DNA of 64,000 nt from Diospyros lotus (Eukaryota; Streptophyta; Magnoliopsida; Ericales; Ebenaceae). A model generated the notes under the pieces. The model was given only the letters and a program-made list of their open reading frames with translations, was not told where the DNA came from and searched no databases. Positions 47,653 through 58,570 of this stretch are shown piece after piece. A program made the position numbers and the translations under genes. Where the stretch lies: NCBI RefSeq assembly GCF_014633365.1, contig NC_068347.1, positions 12,553,655 to 12,617,654 of the forward strand, in the 5' to 3' direction. The first letter of the stretch is position 1; each line of letters opens with the position of its first letter.

Positions 47653-48110
47653 TTTTTTTTTAAAACACAACTATAGTAAGAGAAAAGTAAAACAAAACTA
47701 TGAATCTTACGAAAGGGATGAGAGTACCCGATCGGAGAATAACGCAAAGAAGAGAAGACTGAGCTCAAAGAAATGTGGCTTGCCTCATGCAGATACAGGG
47801 TCTCTTATAGGGTTGTGGAAGTCACCATTCCAACAACCACACTTGGCTCGAGGCGTGCCATAAGTGCAGGGTCACGTCTAGCGTCTCCTTTTTCAACGTT
47901 CAACGTCTTCTTTTTCTTTATAGGGTAGTGTGTCGTTTCCTTTATAGGGTAGTGTGATTGCTCTACCCAAAAAACAAAGTGGTTGTCCTCAACGTTAAAT
48001 CTGTCTCCCTCTTATATCTTTATATATATATATTTTTTATTTTTTTTAAAAAAATAAAATTTTTATTTTATTATATATTTTTTTATTATTATTATTTTTA
48101 GTTTTTTTTT
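47653..48110 (-). promoter_or_regulatory. Promoter-like leader of the captured gene
   Basis: Read on the minus strand this has a TATATATATAAAG box near 48010-48030, two CACTACCCTATAAAG/GG repeats (47924-47960) and a roughly 400 bp leader ending in an A-run directly before the ATG at 47652. It looks like host promoter and 5' UTR, not LTR sequence. Confidence 0.4.
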
Positions 48111-48312
48111 TTAAAGGGGCCCAATAAAATCACATATACCACACAAAACAATTCCTTAAGTACACCTTATGTGCATTGTCCTCAATCGGCAATAATAGAA
48201 AAGATAGAGGATAGGCATACCTGGCGATCATCAATGCATGAATATGTGGTGTTTTCTTCACCCTCAATAGCTACAGGGGTTGTTATTAATGTCCTGGACC
48301 TAAAGACGTCCT

Positions 48313-51024
48313 TTACTCATTTGATGGTGGATCCCCTAAATCCACACTTCCTTCGTCTTCCTCATAACTATACTGATAAGGTTTCAACTTATGACCATTG
48401 ACCTTAAGGCATTGCCCTGACTCTTGATTTTCAATTTCGAAAGCCCTATATTCTGAGATGGACTTGATTATGAAGGGGCCAACCCATCTTGATTTTAATT
48501 TTCTTGGGAATAAATGCAATCGAGAATCATACAAGGGTAACTGTTGCTCGACATGAAAGCTTTTCCTAATAATGCATCGGTCATGGAACTCTTTCATGTG
48601 AAGCTTGGCCAGTCGTGCATTTTCAAATGCATCATTTCACATTTCATCAAGCTCATTTAATTGGAGCTTCCTAGAGAGTGTCCACTAATCTCAAAGACCA
48701 ATCCTTGCGATTGGTGGCAACGGTCTTTTCTAAGATATGTTTAATCTCCCTATTAGCTAGCTCGGCTTGACCACTGGTTTGGGGATGGTACGGCGTGGCA
48801 ATCTTGTGCAGCATATCATATTTTTTCATGAGTACTGCCACGACCTTGTTACAAAAATGGGAACCCCTATCACTAATGATTGCTCGTGGCATCCTAAACT
48901 AGTTGAAAATGTTCTCGCTTAAAAATTTCACCACAATCCTATGGTCATTGCTCCTTGTCGGGATTGCTTCGACCCATTTAGACACGTAGTCAATAGCAAG
49001 TAAGATATACTCATGCCCAAACGAGCTGACAAATGGACCCATAAAGTCTATACCCCAGCAGTCAAAGACTTCTAACACCTGGATTGGTTGTAACAGCATC
49101 ATGTTTCTCTAAGATAGACTGCCTAGTTTTTGACATCAATCACAACTTGCACAAAATCTGTACACATCCTTAAATAGTGTTAGCCAATAAAATCCACTTT
49201 GTAGAATTTTTGCAATTGTTTTCTTGATGGAGAAAATGGCCTCCACAAGCAAGGGTGTGACATAAATTAATGACACTTTGTTGTTCATGATTGGGAATGC
49301 ATTTGCGGATGATTTGGTCAGGACAATACTTGAATAGATATGGGTCATCCCAGAAAAATGTCAGCACCTTCCTGAAAATTTTTTGTTTTTCTAGTTTGGA
49401 CCAATAATCGGGGATCCGTTTAGTGACTAGATAATTTGTTATGTTAGCGTACCATGGAAAGGTGGGTAGTTCAGTTTGAGTGTTTGTTTGAAACAATTGT
49501 TCATCAGGAAAGGAATCTTGAATTGGGTTTTCAAATTGATTAAGATTTTGGCATGGTAGACGAGACAAGTGATCGGCCACCGCATTTTTTACCCCTTTTT
49601 TGTCTCTGATCTCGATATGGAATTCTTGTAACAATAATATCCATTGAAGGAGATGGGGTTTTGCATCCTGCTTTGTGAATAAATATTTGAGAGCAGCATG
49701 GTCAGTAAAAACAATCACCAGTGACCCCACGAGGTAAGACCAGAATTTGTTTAGGGCGTAGACAACTGCTAGCAACTTTTTCTCTATCGTGGTGTAGTTC
49801 TTTTGAGCCTCATTAAGAGTTTTTCTAATGTAATTTATCACATGAGGTTTCTTGTCTTTCCTTTTCCCTAACACGACTCCTATCGCGTAATCACTGGCGT
49901 CACACATCAGCTCAAATGGTAAGGACCAATCAGGGGACTGAATGATGGGTGTAGAAACGAGTGAGTTTTTTAATTTCTCAAAAGCAGTTTGACACTTACT
50001 GATCCACTCAAAGGGCATGTCTAGGGCTAAAAGACGACATAAAGGTTTGGCTATGGCACTGAATGAAGCAATAAAGCACCTATAAAAACTAGCATGGCCA
50101 AGAAAAGACCTAACATCCCTCACATTCTTCGGGGCAGGTAATTTTTGAATTAATTCAACCTTAAACTGATCGACCTCAATACCCTTAGAAGAAACAATGT
50201 GTCCCAAGACACTTCCTTAAGTGACCATGAAGTGACACTTCTCCCAATTTAGCACTAAATGCGTTTCCTTGCACAGCTCCAGGACTCTCTCTAAATTTTT
50301 CAGACAACTGTTAAAGCTACCTCCATACACTAAGAAGTCATCCATGAAGACTTCCACCATATTCTTTACCAATTCAATGAAGATGCTCATCATGCATCTT
50401 TGAAATGTTGCAGGGGCATTGCACAGACCGAATGGCATTCGTCTGTAAGTAAATGTCCCGAATGGATAAGTGAATGTGGCTTTCTCCTGATCCTCTAACG
50501 CGATTTCAATTTGATATACCCAGAGTACCCATCTAATAAGCAGTAGAAGGCATGTCTCACTATTCTCTCTAAGACCTGATCCAGAAATGGAAGCGAAAAA
50601 GGATCCTTCCTTATCACGGAGTTGAGCTTCCTATAATCAATGCACATATGCCATCTGGTCTGGATGCGCATAGGGATGAGCTCATTGTTCTCATTTACTA
50701 TAACAACGACTCTTAACTTCTTAGGTACAACTTGAGTCGGATTGACCCATTTGGAATCTGAGATGGGGTAGATGATACCAGCATCTAACAGTTTAAGAAC
50801 CTCTCCCCGAACAACTTCTTTCATGTTCGGGTTCAGATGCCTTTGCATTTGCCTTACAGGTTTCACATTTTCCTCTAAGAAGATCCTATGGGTGCAGGTG
50901 AGGGGGCTAATGCCATGTAGGTCAGAGATGGACCATCCTATAGCTTTTTTGTGCATTCTAAGGACATTTAGAAATGCTTCCTATTGATGCAATTCTAGGC
51001 CTGTTGAAATCACTACTAGCAAAG
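48313..51024 (-). pseudogene. Element M pol: RT, RNase H and integrase
   Basis: RT begins right of the F insertion and shows VVPKKLRVVVIVNENNELIP, MCIDYRKLNSVIRKD and the catalytic FMDD box near 50335-50350. RNase H follows (MCDASDYAIGVVLGKRKDKK; VADHLSRLPC). The integrase zinc part is near 49170-49300. The integrase core has [18 protein letters not shown] and the Glu in a [12 protein letters not shown] segment. The C-terminal part near 48500 reads LKSRWVGPFIIKSISEYRAF. Stops or shifts lie at about 50440-50500, 50214, 49136, 48896 and 48665. Wording and order fit the Athila lineage. The frame ends at 48313, and the captured host DNA lies about 200 bp beyond. Confidence 0.9.
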
Positions 51025-51029
51025 ACTCC

Positions 51030-52036
51030 TGATATGCCCTGCAAACTTGGAGTATTACAAGACCTACAAAATTCATGAGATATGGAAATGAAGCCCAAAG
51101 GCCCAACGGGTTGTAGGAGATCAAGGAAATAAGCTGAAGGAGCAAGAGGTCGAGCCGAGACCAAGTGGGGAGGGCCCATTCGATTATGCCGAGTGGGTAC
51201 GACACTATTTGGGTTTTTCGGACATAACTTTCTCATATGTGCTCCGATTGAGATGATTAAAAGTCCTATGGAAAGATAAGAGAATTATCTACAACTTTTA
51301 TGTTTTGAGTTTTGAGAGATTCTACTTGAATCAATGTGAAAATCATGATTGAAGTTGAGATATGGGAACCACTCAAAACCAAGACAAGGAAAAAGGTAAA
51401 AAAAGGCATGATCGGGTGGCCCCCCACCCGATCATGACCGAGTGGCCCCCCCACTCGGTCATGGTCGAGTGGGCTTGGGCCAATCTGTCCTCTTTTCCCT
51501 CTCGGATGGGCCGCAAAATCATAAAAATGGGCTGCGAGATTCTCGCCCTGATTCTCGCACGTCTTCTCTCTCTCATCCGGTATAAATATGAGACCATGCC
51601 TTCATCACAACGTACGCAATTTTGAGTAATTGAAGCACACTTTTCTCATTTTCTCTCGATATCTGACTCAAGCATCGGAGGGTTTTCGCGGGGACCCCCA
51701 CCCGCGTCCTAACGGTGCTCTCGTTTTGTAGGCCACTCGTCACCGAGGCCACTCGTCATCTTCAGGCCATTCGGTCACCAAGGCCACTCGTCATCTTCAG
51801 GTCACTCGTCATCCCAAGGCCACTCGTCACCAAGGCCACTCGGTCACCAAGGCCATTCGGTCATTTTAGGCCACCAGATCATCAGCCCACCAGATCATCA
51901 GCTCTATCAGATTACCAGATCTGGACCTTTACCAGATCCAATTGCTTGTCAAGATCTTCATCAACAAAGACACGACTACCAAGACTCTTGCGTCTATCCG
52001 CAATTAAAAATAGATTGTTGTATTTTGGCAACAACA
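51030..52036 (+). repeat. Element F 5' LTR
   Basis: About 1.0 kb. The TATA box TATAAATATG is at 51581-51590. Two overlapping hairpins lie upstream of it (51407-51436 and 51433-51463), and an array of GGCCACTCGTCA-type units lies downstream (51729-51870). Confidence 0.9.
51407..51463. repeat. Overlapping perfect hairpins in the F 5' LTR
   Basis: Arms CATGATCGGGTGG/CCACCCGATCATG with a 4-base loop, then CATGACCGAGTGG/CCACTCGGTCATG with a 5-base loop. The two share CATG. Confidence 0.92.
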
Positions 52037-52056
52037 ATTGGCGCCGTCTATGGGAA
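52037..52056 (+). other. Element F primer-binding site
   Basis: TTGGCGCCGTCTATGGGAA immediately follows the 5' LTR, the position and form usual for Tat-lineage primer sites. I do not name the tRNA. Confidence 0.7.
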
Positions 52057-52081
52057 ATGCAAGACAAAAAGTCAACTTAAG

Positions 52082-53942
52082 AATGGCAAACACCCGTGGA
52101 CACCGACGAACTCTCTCTCAAGGCGTTGAAACACGCCCGCCACCACGGAACTCTCAGCAACAAGGAGCTCCTCCTCCCCCTCATAATGCTCAAACACAAA
52201 GAGGTGATCGCTCCATTTCTCCAAACCAGCATATGGGGAATCAACCAATCCCACCTCCACCTAACATCGACTCAGGATCACTCCCTACTGATCAAGCTGG
52301 GACCTCACAACAGCCACCACGTACGGTCCCGTGAGAAGAGTATGAAGCATTGAGACAACAACACGTTGAAGGCATGCAAGCACTTCAAGACATGGCTGGA
52401 GTACTCCAAAGTATGATGCTTGGAGGGACGTTGCTTGATACTCTGAAAAAGTTTATGCCTCAGCCCGAGGTGGGAGCTGATTCCTATCAAGAAGCTACTC
52501 CCGATTCTCATTCTCGATCTACGCCTTGACGGGAGGATAGGCCCAAATTGCCACCACCAAGAAGGAACCCTCATTTCGTGCCCCGAAGAAATGAAAACCC
52601 AAGAATAGAAAACAGAACCAGAAGCCCTCAAAGGCGGAGGTATCATGAAACAGTGGCCTGTACACCAACAAGACATGACAATCAGACAATAGCTACTATG
52701 CATGATGACATGAAAGGAGTAGTAGAAGAGGTGCTTGAGCGAAAAAACTTAATCCCTGCAACAGAAGAGCACCAACGTAGAAAATGTCCTTTTACTGCAG
52801 ATATATTTGAGTGACCACTGCCTCAAAAATTCAAAATGCCACAAATCACCCTCTACTCAGGAAAAGACGACCCATATGATCATGTTCAGAATTATGAGTC
52901 ACTGATGATATTGCATGGATGGGATGACGACATAATGTGCCGAGCATTTTCCTTAACACTATCAGGACATGCTCGAACATGGTTTAACAGCCTACCAGAG
53001 GCCTCCATTTCGTCATTTGGACAGCTCAGAACGGAATTTATCAAGGCCTTTGTAATTAACAGTCAAAGGAAAAAGGACGCCACCTACCTACTCAGCATAC
53101 AACAAGGGAATGAAGAAACTCTCCATCAATATGTGGATAGATTTCAGAACGCCACCCCCGAAGTTCATGATTTACCAATTGCAATGGCAATATCTGCTAT
53201 GTTACATGGAACGAGACTAACTACCCTAAAAGAATCATTATCTTTGGACCCACCAACATCCCTAGCAGATTTGTTTACTAGAGTAAATAAATACGTGCTC
53301 CATACGGAAGTTATGAGAGCTGTAGGTGGGAATGAGGGTAGAGAGCGAAAAAGGAAGGAAAACGATATTGAAGAGGACTCCAGGCGGGTTAAGGGATCAG
53401 ATATACCTCAGCCTCAGTTCCACCATTACACCAAACTTCTCCAACCTCGGTCGACCATACTTGCAGCTATCGAAGGGTCAGGTTTCATTAGACTGTCGAA
53501 AAAGGTTGACCATTTCATAGGGAAGAATAGAGAAGAATATTGTAGATATCACAAAACTCGTGGTCATTGCACTGACCAGTGCCGGGAGTTAAGAGATCAG
53601 ATTGAGATGCTAGTTCGTGAAGGACATCTTCAAAGGTATGTACAGGTCAAACATAGTGAGCCTCGAAGAGGAGAAGATAGACAGGAAGAGCGGGGGAGAT
53701 CAAATCAAAGATGTCAAGAGAGAGGAAGGGATTACGGAGAGAATTCACCTCTAGACAATGAACCAGTTCATGAGCCCATACATGTTATCTCGGGTAGTGA
53801 AACTATGGCAGGGGACTCCTCTATTCCATCAAGACAAGCCACGAGAGGACATACCCTTAGAAAAGGGAAGTCGCCATCATTAATGCCCTTAAAGAGAAAA
53901 TTGGGAGCAAAAGTCAGACATATTGAAGAGAGCCTATGTTAA
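52082..53942 (+). pseudogene. Element F gag
   Basis: The N-terminal part (52038-52334) is Pro/Gln/Arg-rich and low complexity. Stops at 52332, 52527 and 52812 separate it from the well-kept capsid frame 52836-53942 (368 residues). That frame has MPQITLYSGKDDPYDHVQNY, GHARTWFNSLPEASISSFGQ and LHQYVDRFQN, the retrotransposon gag domain. A zinc-knuckle-like CRYHKTRGHCTDQC lies near 53551-53592. A charged, Arg-rich tail follows. Gag forms the particle; with no pol after it, the element is non-autonomous. Confidence 0.88.
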
Positions 53943-54086
53943 AGAACAAGAAACTAAACATTTTGTGCTCAGAGGCAACAATAAGAGCCAAAATGAAATA
54001 GTGGATGTACTCACTTCTTTCAAAAAATGTAAGCGTTTTCATTACACATTGCTTTGTGAAAGTTTGTTTGCTATGCTCTGCTTACA

Positions 54087-54960
54087 GGAAAAATAAACTC
54101 AAGCCCGTTGCCCCGCTCACGGCCCGGCAAAGAGGGAAAAATAAACTCAAGCCCGTTGCCCCGCTCATGGCCCGGCAACGGGGGAAAAATAAACTCAAGC
54201 CCATTGCCTCGCTCACGGCCAGGCAACGAGGGAAAAACAAACTCAAGCCCGTTGCCCCGCTCACGGCCCGACAACGAGGGGAAAATAAACTCAAACCCGT
54301 TGCCTCACTCATGGCCCGGTAACGAGGGACAAATAAACTAAAGTCCGTTGCCCCGCTCACGGCTCGGCAACGAGGGAAAAACAAACTCAAGCCCGTTGCC
54401 CCGCTCATGGCCCGACAACGAGGGGAAAATAAACTCAAACCCGTTGCCTTGCTCACGACCCGGCAACGAGGGAAAAATAAACTCAAGCCCGTTGTCTCGC
54501 TTATAGCCCGGCAACGAGGTAAAACTACATTTAAGCCCATTGTCTCGTTCACAGCCCGGCAATGAGGTAAAAGTACATTCAAGCCCGTTATCCTGCTTAT
54601 AGCCCGGCAACGAGGTAAAAGTACATTCAAGCCCGTTGTCCCGCTTATAGCCCGGCAATGAGGTAAAAGTACATTCAAGCCCGTTGTCCCGCTTATAGCC
54701 CGACAACGAGGTAAAAGTACATTCAAACCCATTGCCCCGCTCACAGCCTGGTAATGAGGTAAAAGTACGTTCAAGCCCGTTGTCCCGCTTATAGCCCGGC
54801 AACGAGGTAAAAGTACATTCAAACCCATTGCCCCGCTCACGGCCCGGCAATGAGGTAAAAGTATATTCAAGCCTGTTGCCCTGCTCACAGTCCGGCAACG
54901 AGGGAAAAATGAACTCAAACCCATTGTCCTACTCACCGCCCGATAACAAGGGAAAAGAAA
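54087..54960 (+). repeat. Tandem array of about 18 units of 48 bp in element F
   Basis: The unit contains AAACTCAAGCCCGTTGC, then CGCTCACGGCCCGGCAACGA. Early units share AAAATAAACTC; later ones change to AAAGTACATTC, so two subtypes form blocks. Because 48 is a multiple of 3, long open frames appear on both strands. It lies between gag and the 3' LTR. Confidence 0.92.
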
Positions 54961-55250
54961 GTGCAAATTTACTGTCCTATGCACAACACCATAACTGGGA
55001 GCAGAATCAAACTCATTATTTGGTGCACAGTTAGACATCTATGGAAAGCGAACTTACTAGTATATCCACCTCATACTTCTGCAAAGGAATTGGAAATCAC
55101 TAGAGCCCAGAAATTTAAAGGCACGGTGTGCAAACAAGCTTGAGAGGATGTGTAGAAGATGAAACAGCTAAAAGAGAAGTAATGTTCAAAAGTTTATAGG
55201 ATAAGATACTCTTTCACCTGAGCCTTCTAGTTAAAAGAGTAGGGAGCAAT

Positions 55251-56318
55251 TGATATGCCCTGCAAACTTGGAGTATTACAAGACCTAAAAAATTCATGAG
55301 ACATGGAAATGAAGCCCAAAGGCCCAATGGGTTGTAGGAGATCAAGGAAATAAGCCGAAGGAGCAAGAGGTCGAGCCGAGACCAAGTGGGGAGGGCCCAC
55401 TCGATTATGCCGAGTGGGTACGACACTATTTGGGTTTTTCGGACATAACTTTCTCATATGTGCTCCGATTGAGATGATTAAAAGTCCTATGGAAAGATAA
55501 GAGAATTATCTACAACTTTCATGTTTTGAGTTTTGAGAGATTCTACTTGAATCAATGTGAAAATCGTGATTGAAGTTGAGATATGGGAACCACTCAAAAC
55601 CGAGCCAAGGAAAAAGGCAAAAGAAGGCATGATCGGGTGGCCCCCCACCCGATCATGACCGAGTGGCCCCCCCACTCGGTCATGACCGAGTGACCCCTCA
55701 CTCGGTCTTGGTCGAGTGGGCTTGGGCCAATCTCTCATCTTTTCCCTCTCTGATGGGCCGCGAAATCATAAAAATGGGCTGCAAGATTCTCGCCCTGATT
55801 CTCGCACATCTTCTCTCTCTCCTTCGGTATAAATATGAGACCATGCCTTCATCACAATGTATGCAATTTTGAGTAATTGAAGCACATTTTTCAAATTTTC
55901 TCTCGGGACCCCCGCCCGCGTCCTAACGGTGCTCTCGTTTTGTAGGCCACTAGTCACCGAGGCCACTCGTCATCTTCAGGCCACTCGTCATCAAGGCCAC
56001 TCGTCACTGAGGCCACTCGTCATCTTCAGGCCACTCGGTCACTAAGGCCACTCGTCATCTTCAGGCCATTCGGTCACCAAGGCCACTCGTCATCCCAAGG
56101 CCACTCGTCACCAAGGCCACTCGGTCATTTTAGGCCACCATATCATTTTGGGCCACTAGATCATCAGCTCACCAGATCATCAGCTCTATCAAATCACCAG
56201 ATCTGGACCTTTACCAGATCCAATTACTTGTCAAGATCTTCATCAACAAAGACACGACTATCAAGACTCTTGCGTCTATCCACAATTAAAAATAGATTGT
56301 TGTATTTTGGAAACAACA
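55251..56318 (+). repeat. Element F 3' LTR
   Basis: 1,068 bp. It carries three hairpins (55628-55657, 55654-55684, 55681-55710) against two in the 5' LTR, and a longer GGCCACTCGTCA array (about 55945-56140). Confidence 0.9.
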
Positions 56319-56323
56319 ACTCC

Positions 56324-57253
56324 CTTTCACCTAAGAAAGCATACTTAAGGTGATTCGGCAATGGTTTTCTCTCAAGTTGGGGTGGGTGGACAAAAGATTG
56401 TGGGGTTTCATTCCCAGGTAATTTCAATGGCTCTGGGCCAAGCATCAATTGTGTGATCACCCTGGCTGACTCAACATCAGGCTCTATCTCTTCCGAAGTT
56501 TGCTTCTCTAAATTATAAATAACTTGCTCATAAAAATCCTTCTCAAAGTATTCTTCACTTAAGGTCTAGATTAAATCAATCTCCTCCAATTCCATTTCGT
56601 CATTTGGTTGCTTAGCTACCTTGAAAACATTCATCTTCACTGTCATATTCCCAAATGATAGTTTCATGATCCCATTCCTACAATTGATGATAGCATTCGA
56701 AGTAGCAAAGAATGGTCTCCCTAGGATAACAAGAATAGGCGACTGAGGACCTTGGTGGGGCTGGGTATCTAAGACAATGAAGTCCACTGGGAAATAGAAT
56801 TTGTCTACTTGGATTAGGACATCCTCCACAATCCCTCGAGGAACTTTTACTAATCAATTAGCCAATTGAAGAGTGACCCTAGTGGGCTTGAGTTCTCCCA
56901 ACCCTAGTTACTGATAAACACTGAAAGGCAACAGGTTGACACTAGCCCATAGGTTAAGAAGTGCTTGGTCAACTTTTTGGCTTCCAATTGTGCAAGTAAT
57001 GGTAGGACATCCTGGGTCCTTGTACTTTGGAGGGGTCTTGAATTGAAGGATAGGACTCATTTGTTCCGTCAAGAATGCTTTTTCCTGCACATTGATTTTT
57101 CTTTTGACTATATAGAGATCCTTCAAAAACTTAGCATATGAAGGTGTTTGCTTAATTGCATCCAATAAAGGAATGTTTATCCTTACTTGTTTGAACACCT
57201 CGCATATGTCTGCATTTGTTTTATCTCTTTTTGATTAGGCTAATTTTCGAGGA
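56324..57253 (-). pseudogene. Element M aspartic protease and linker
   Basis: On the minus strand, 57198-56908 reads INIPLLDAIKQTPSYAKFL, the usual segment before Athila-type proteases. The active site reads LLNLWASVNLLPFSVYQ, where this lineage normally has D-L-G-A-S; the catalytic Asp is Asn and the Gly is Trp, so the protease should be dead. The second protease half is 56829-56566 (DFIVLDTQPH; VILGRPFFATSNAIINC). A linker with PNHLKYAFLGERE near 56340-56380 leads to RT on the other side of element F. Stops occur near 56564 and 56905. Confidence 0.85.
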
Positions 57254-58570
57254 AAGGGTGACTGCTACGCTACCCTGCACATTTATTTATCAAAACTATA
57301 ACCAAATTCATCAGACGTCAATCCTTTTATTAAAGCAGGTGTAGGGCGATTATACTCGCCAGTGTGCGAGTGTGCGTGTAGTACAATTTTAAATTTATAT
57401 TTTAGTGAGTCTGAGTCAGTTTACAGGGAGATTATTTATGGATGAAAACAAAAATCACAAAATATTTGATTTCAGGAGGTGATTAAGATGATCTAAAGGT
57501 AAGAATTAAAACTAAACTAATACTGAATTTAAGCAGCTTGGGTCAAGACAATTTCAGTGCCAAAACCAATTAATTCCCGATTTAATAGAAAAGATCAGTA
57601 ATATTCATCTGATTGAGTTTTGCAGATCTGTCAGTAATTTTAGTTCAAGATAATGATAATTCTTGTTTAAGCAATCTCCATACATGACATGGAAATTCTA
57701 AGTTAGGCAATTATCATAAATTGAATTATATCCCACAAATAGAATTTATAGGTACAGATTAATCATTTGGGCTTGGGTATGAAAATATTTCCAAGTCTAG
57801 CAATCTCCATACGTGGCATGAAAATTCTAAGTTAGGCTTATGCTTCAATCCAAACTCAAAAATACACTATACGCACACTGCTCAAATTAAATCAGATTAA
57901 TATTACACATTTGAAGCACAACTTTCTTTGGGAATCATTTACGTTGGACACTGTTCTTGCCTTAACCCAAGATTGGATTTAGCTACTTATCTTCATTTTT
58001 AAATAAATTGGCAGGAATTTAAATGAAAGAAATTAAAAGACAATATTTAAAAGACAATTTTTTAACCGACCATATAAGCGGTATATAATTAAAAGACAAT
58101 ATTTAAAGACAATATTAAACCAACCATATAAGCGGTATTAAAAGACAATAATTGAAAGACAATTTTTTAACTGACCATATAGGCGGTGTATAATTAAAAG
58201 ACAATATTTAAATACAATATTCAACCGACCATATAGGTGGTATATAATAAAAAGACAATATAAATAACATAATACAACTATATGGAAACAAAAGTTGAAG
58301 ATTTAAGAGAAAAAATTCTAAGAACAAAACTATACTTTCATTATAAGAAAATTGAATGGTTACAAATGCACCCCAAGTGCTCTATTTATAGGCTAAAAGA
58401 TGCAATAGAAACCACTCAATTATATAATTTAATAATACAAAATATCTAAAAAAAAAAAATACCTAATTTAAAAATACAAAGATAAATAAAATATCTAATT
58501 ACTTAAAAAGTTAGGGCCAAAATGTAGTTCTTGAAATTTCGTGACTTGATGTAAGCGATGACATCATTCC

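Larger units (their letters stand above)
51030..56318 (+). mobile_element. Element F: Tat-like Ty3/Gypsy element lacking pol, TSD ACTCC
   Basis: LTRs at 51030-52036 and 55251-56318 start TGATATGCCCTGCAAAC and end AACAACA. ACTCC flanks both sides (51025-51029 and 56319-56323). ATTGGCGCCGTCTATGGGAA follows the 5' LTR in the primer-site position. The internal region holds gag and then a tandem-repeat block; no protease, RT or integrase is present. It sits in M's pol between protease and RT, and M's frame continues across it. It must have relied on enzymes of a relative. Confidence 0.92.

Noticed and set aside
47151..47863. Plus-strand open frames opposite the captured gene
   Set aside because: The minus strand carries the continuous protein-like reading; the plus frames are its shadow.
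54087..54960. Tandem repeats considered as a CRISPR array
   Set aside because: Units abut directly with no unique spacers.
54082..55038. A 318-residue repetitive open frame on the minus strand and long frames on the plus strand
   Set aside because: They are the 48 bp tandem array read in several frames; a unit divisible by three keeps every frame open.
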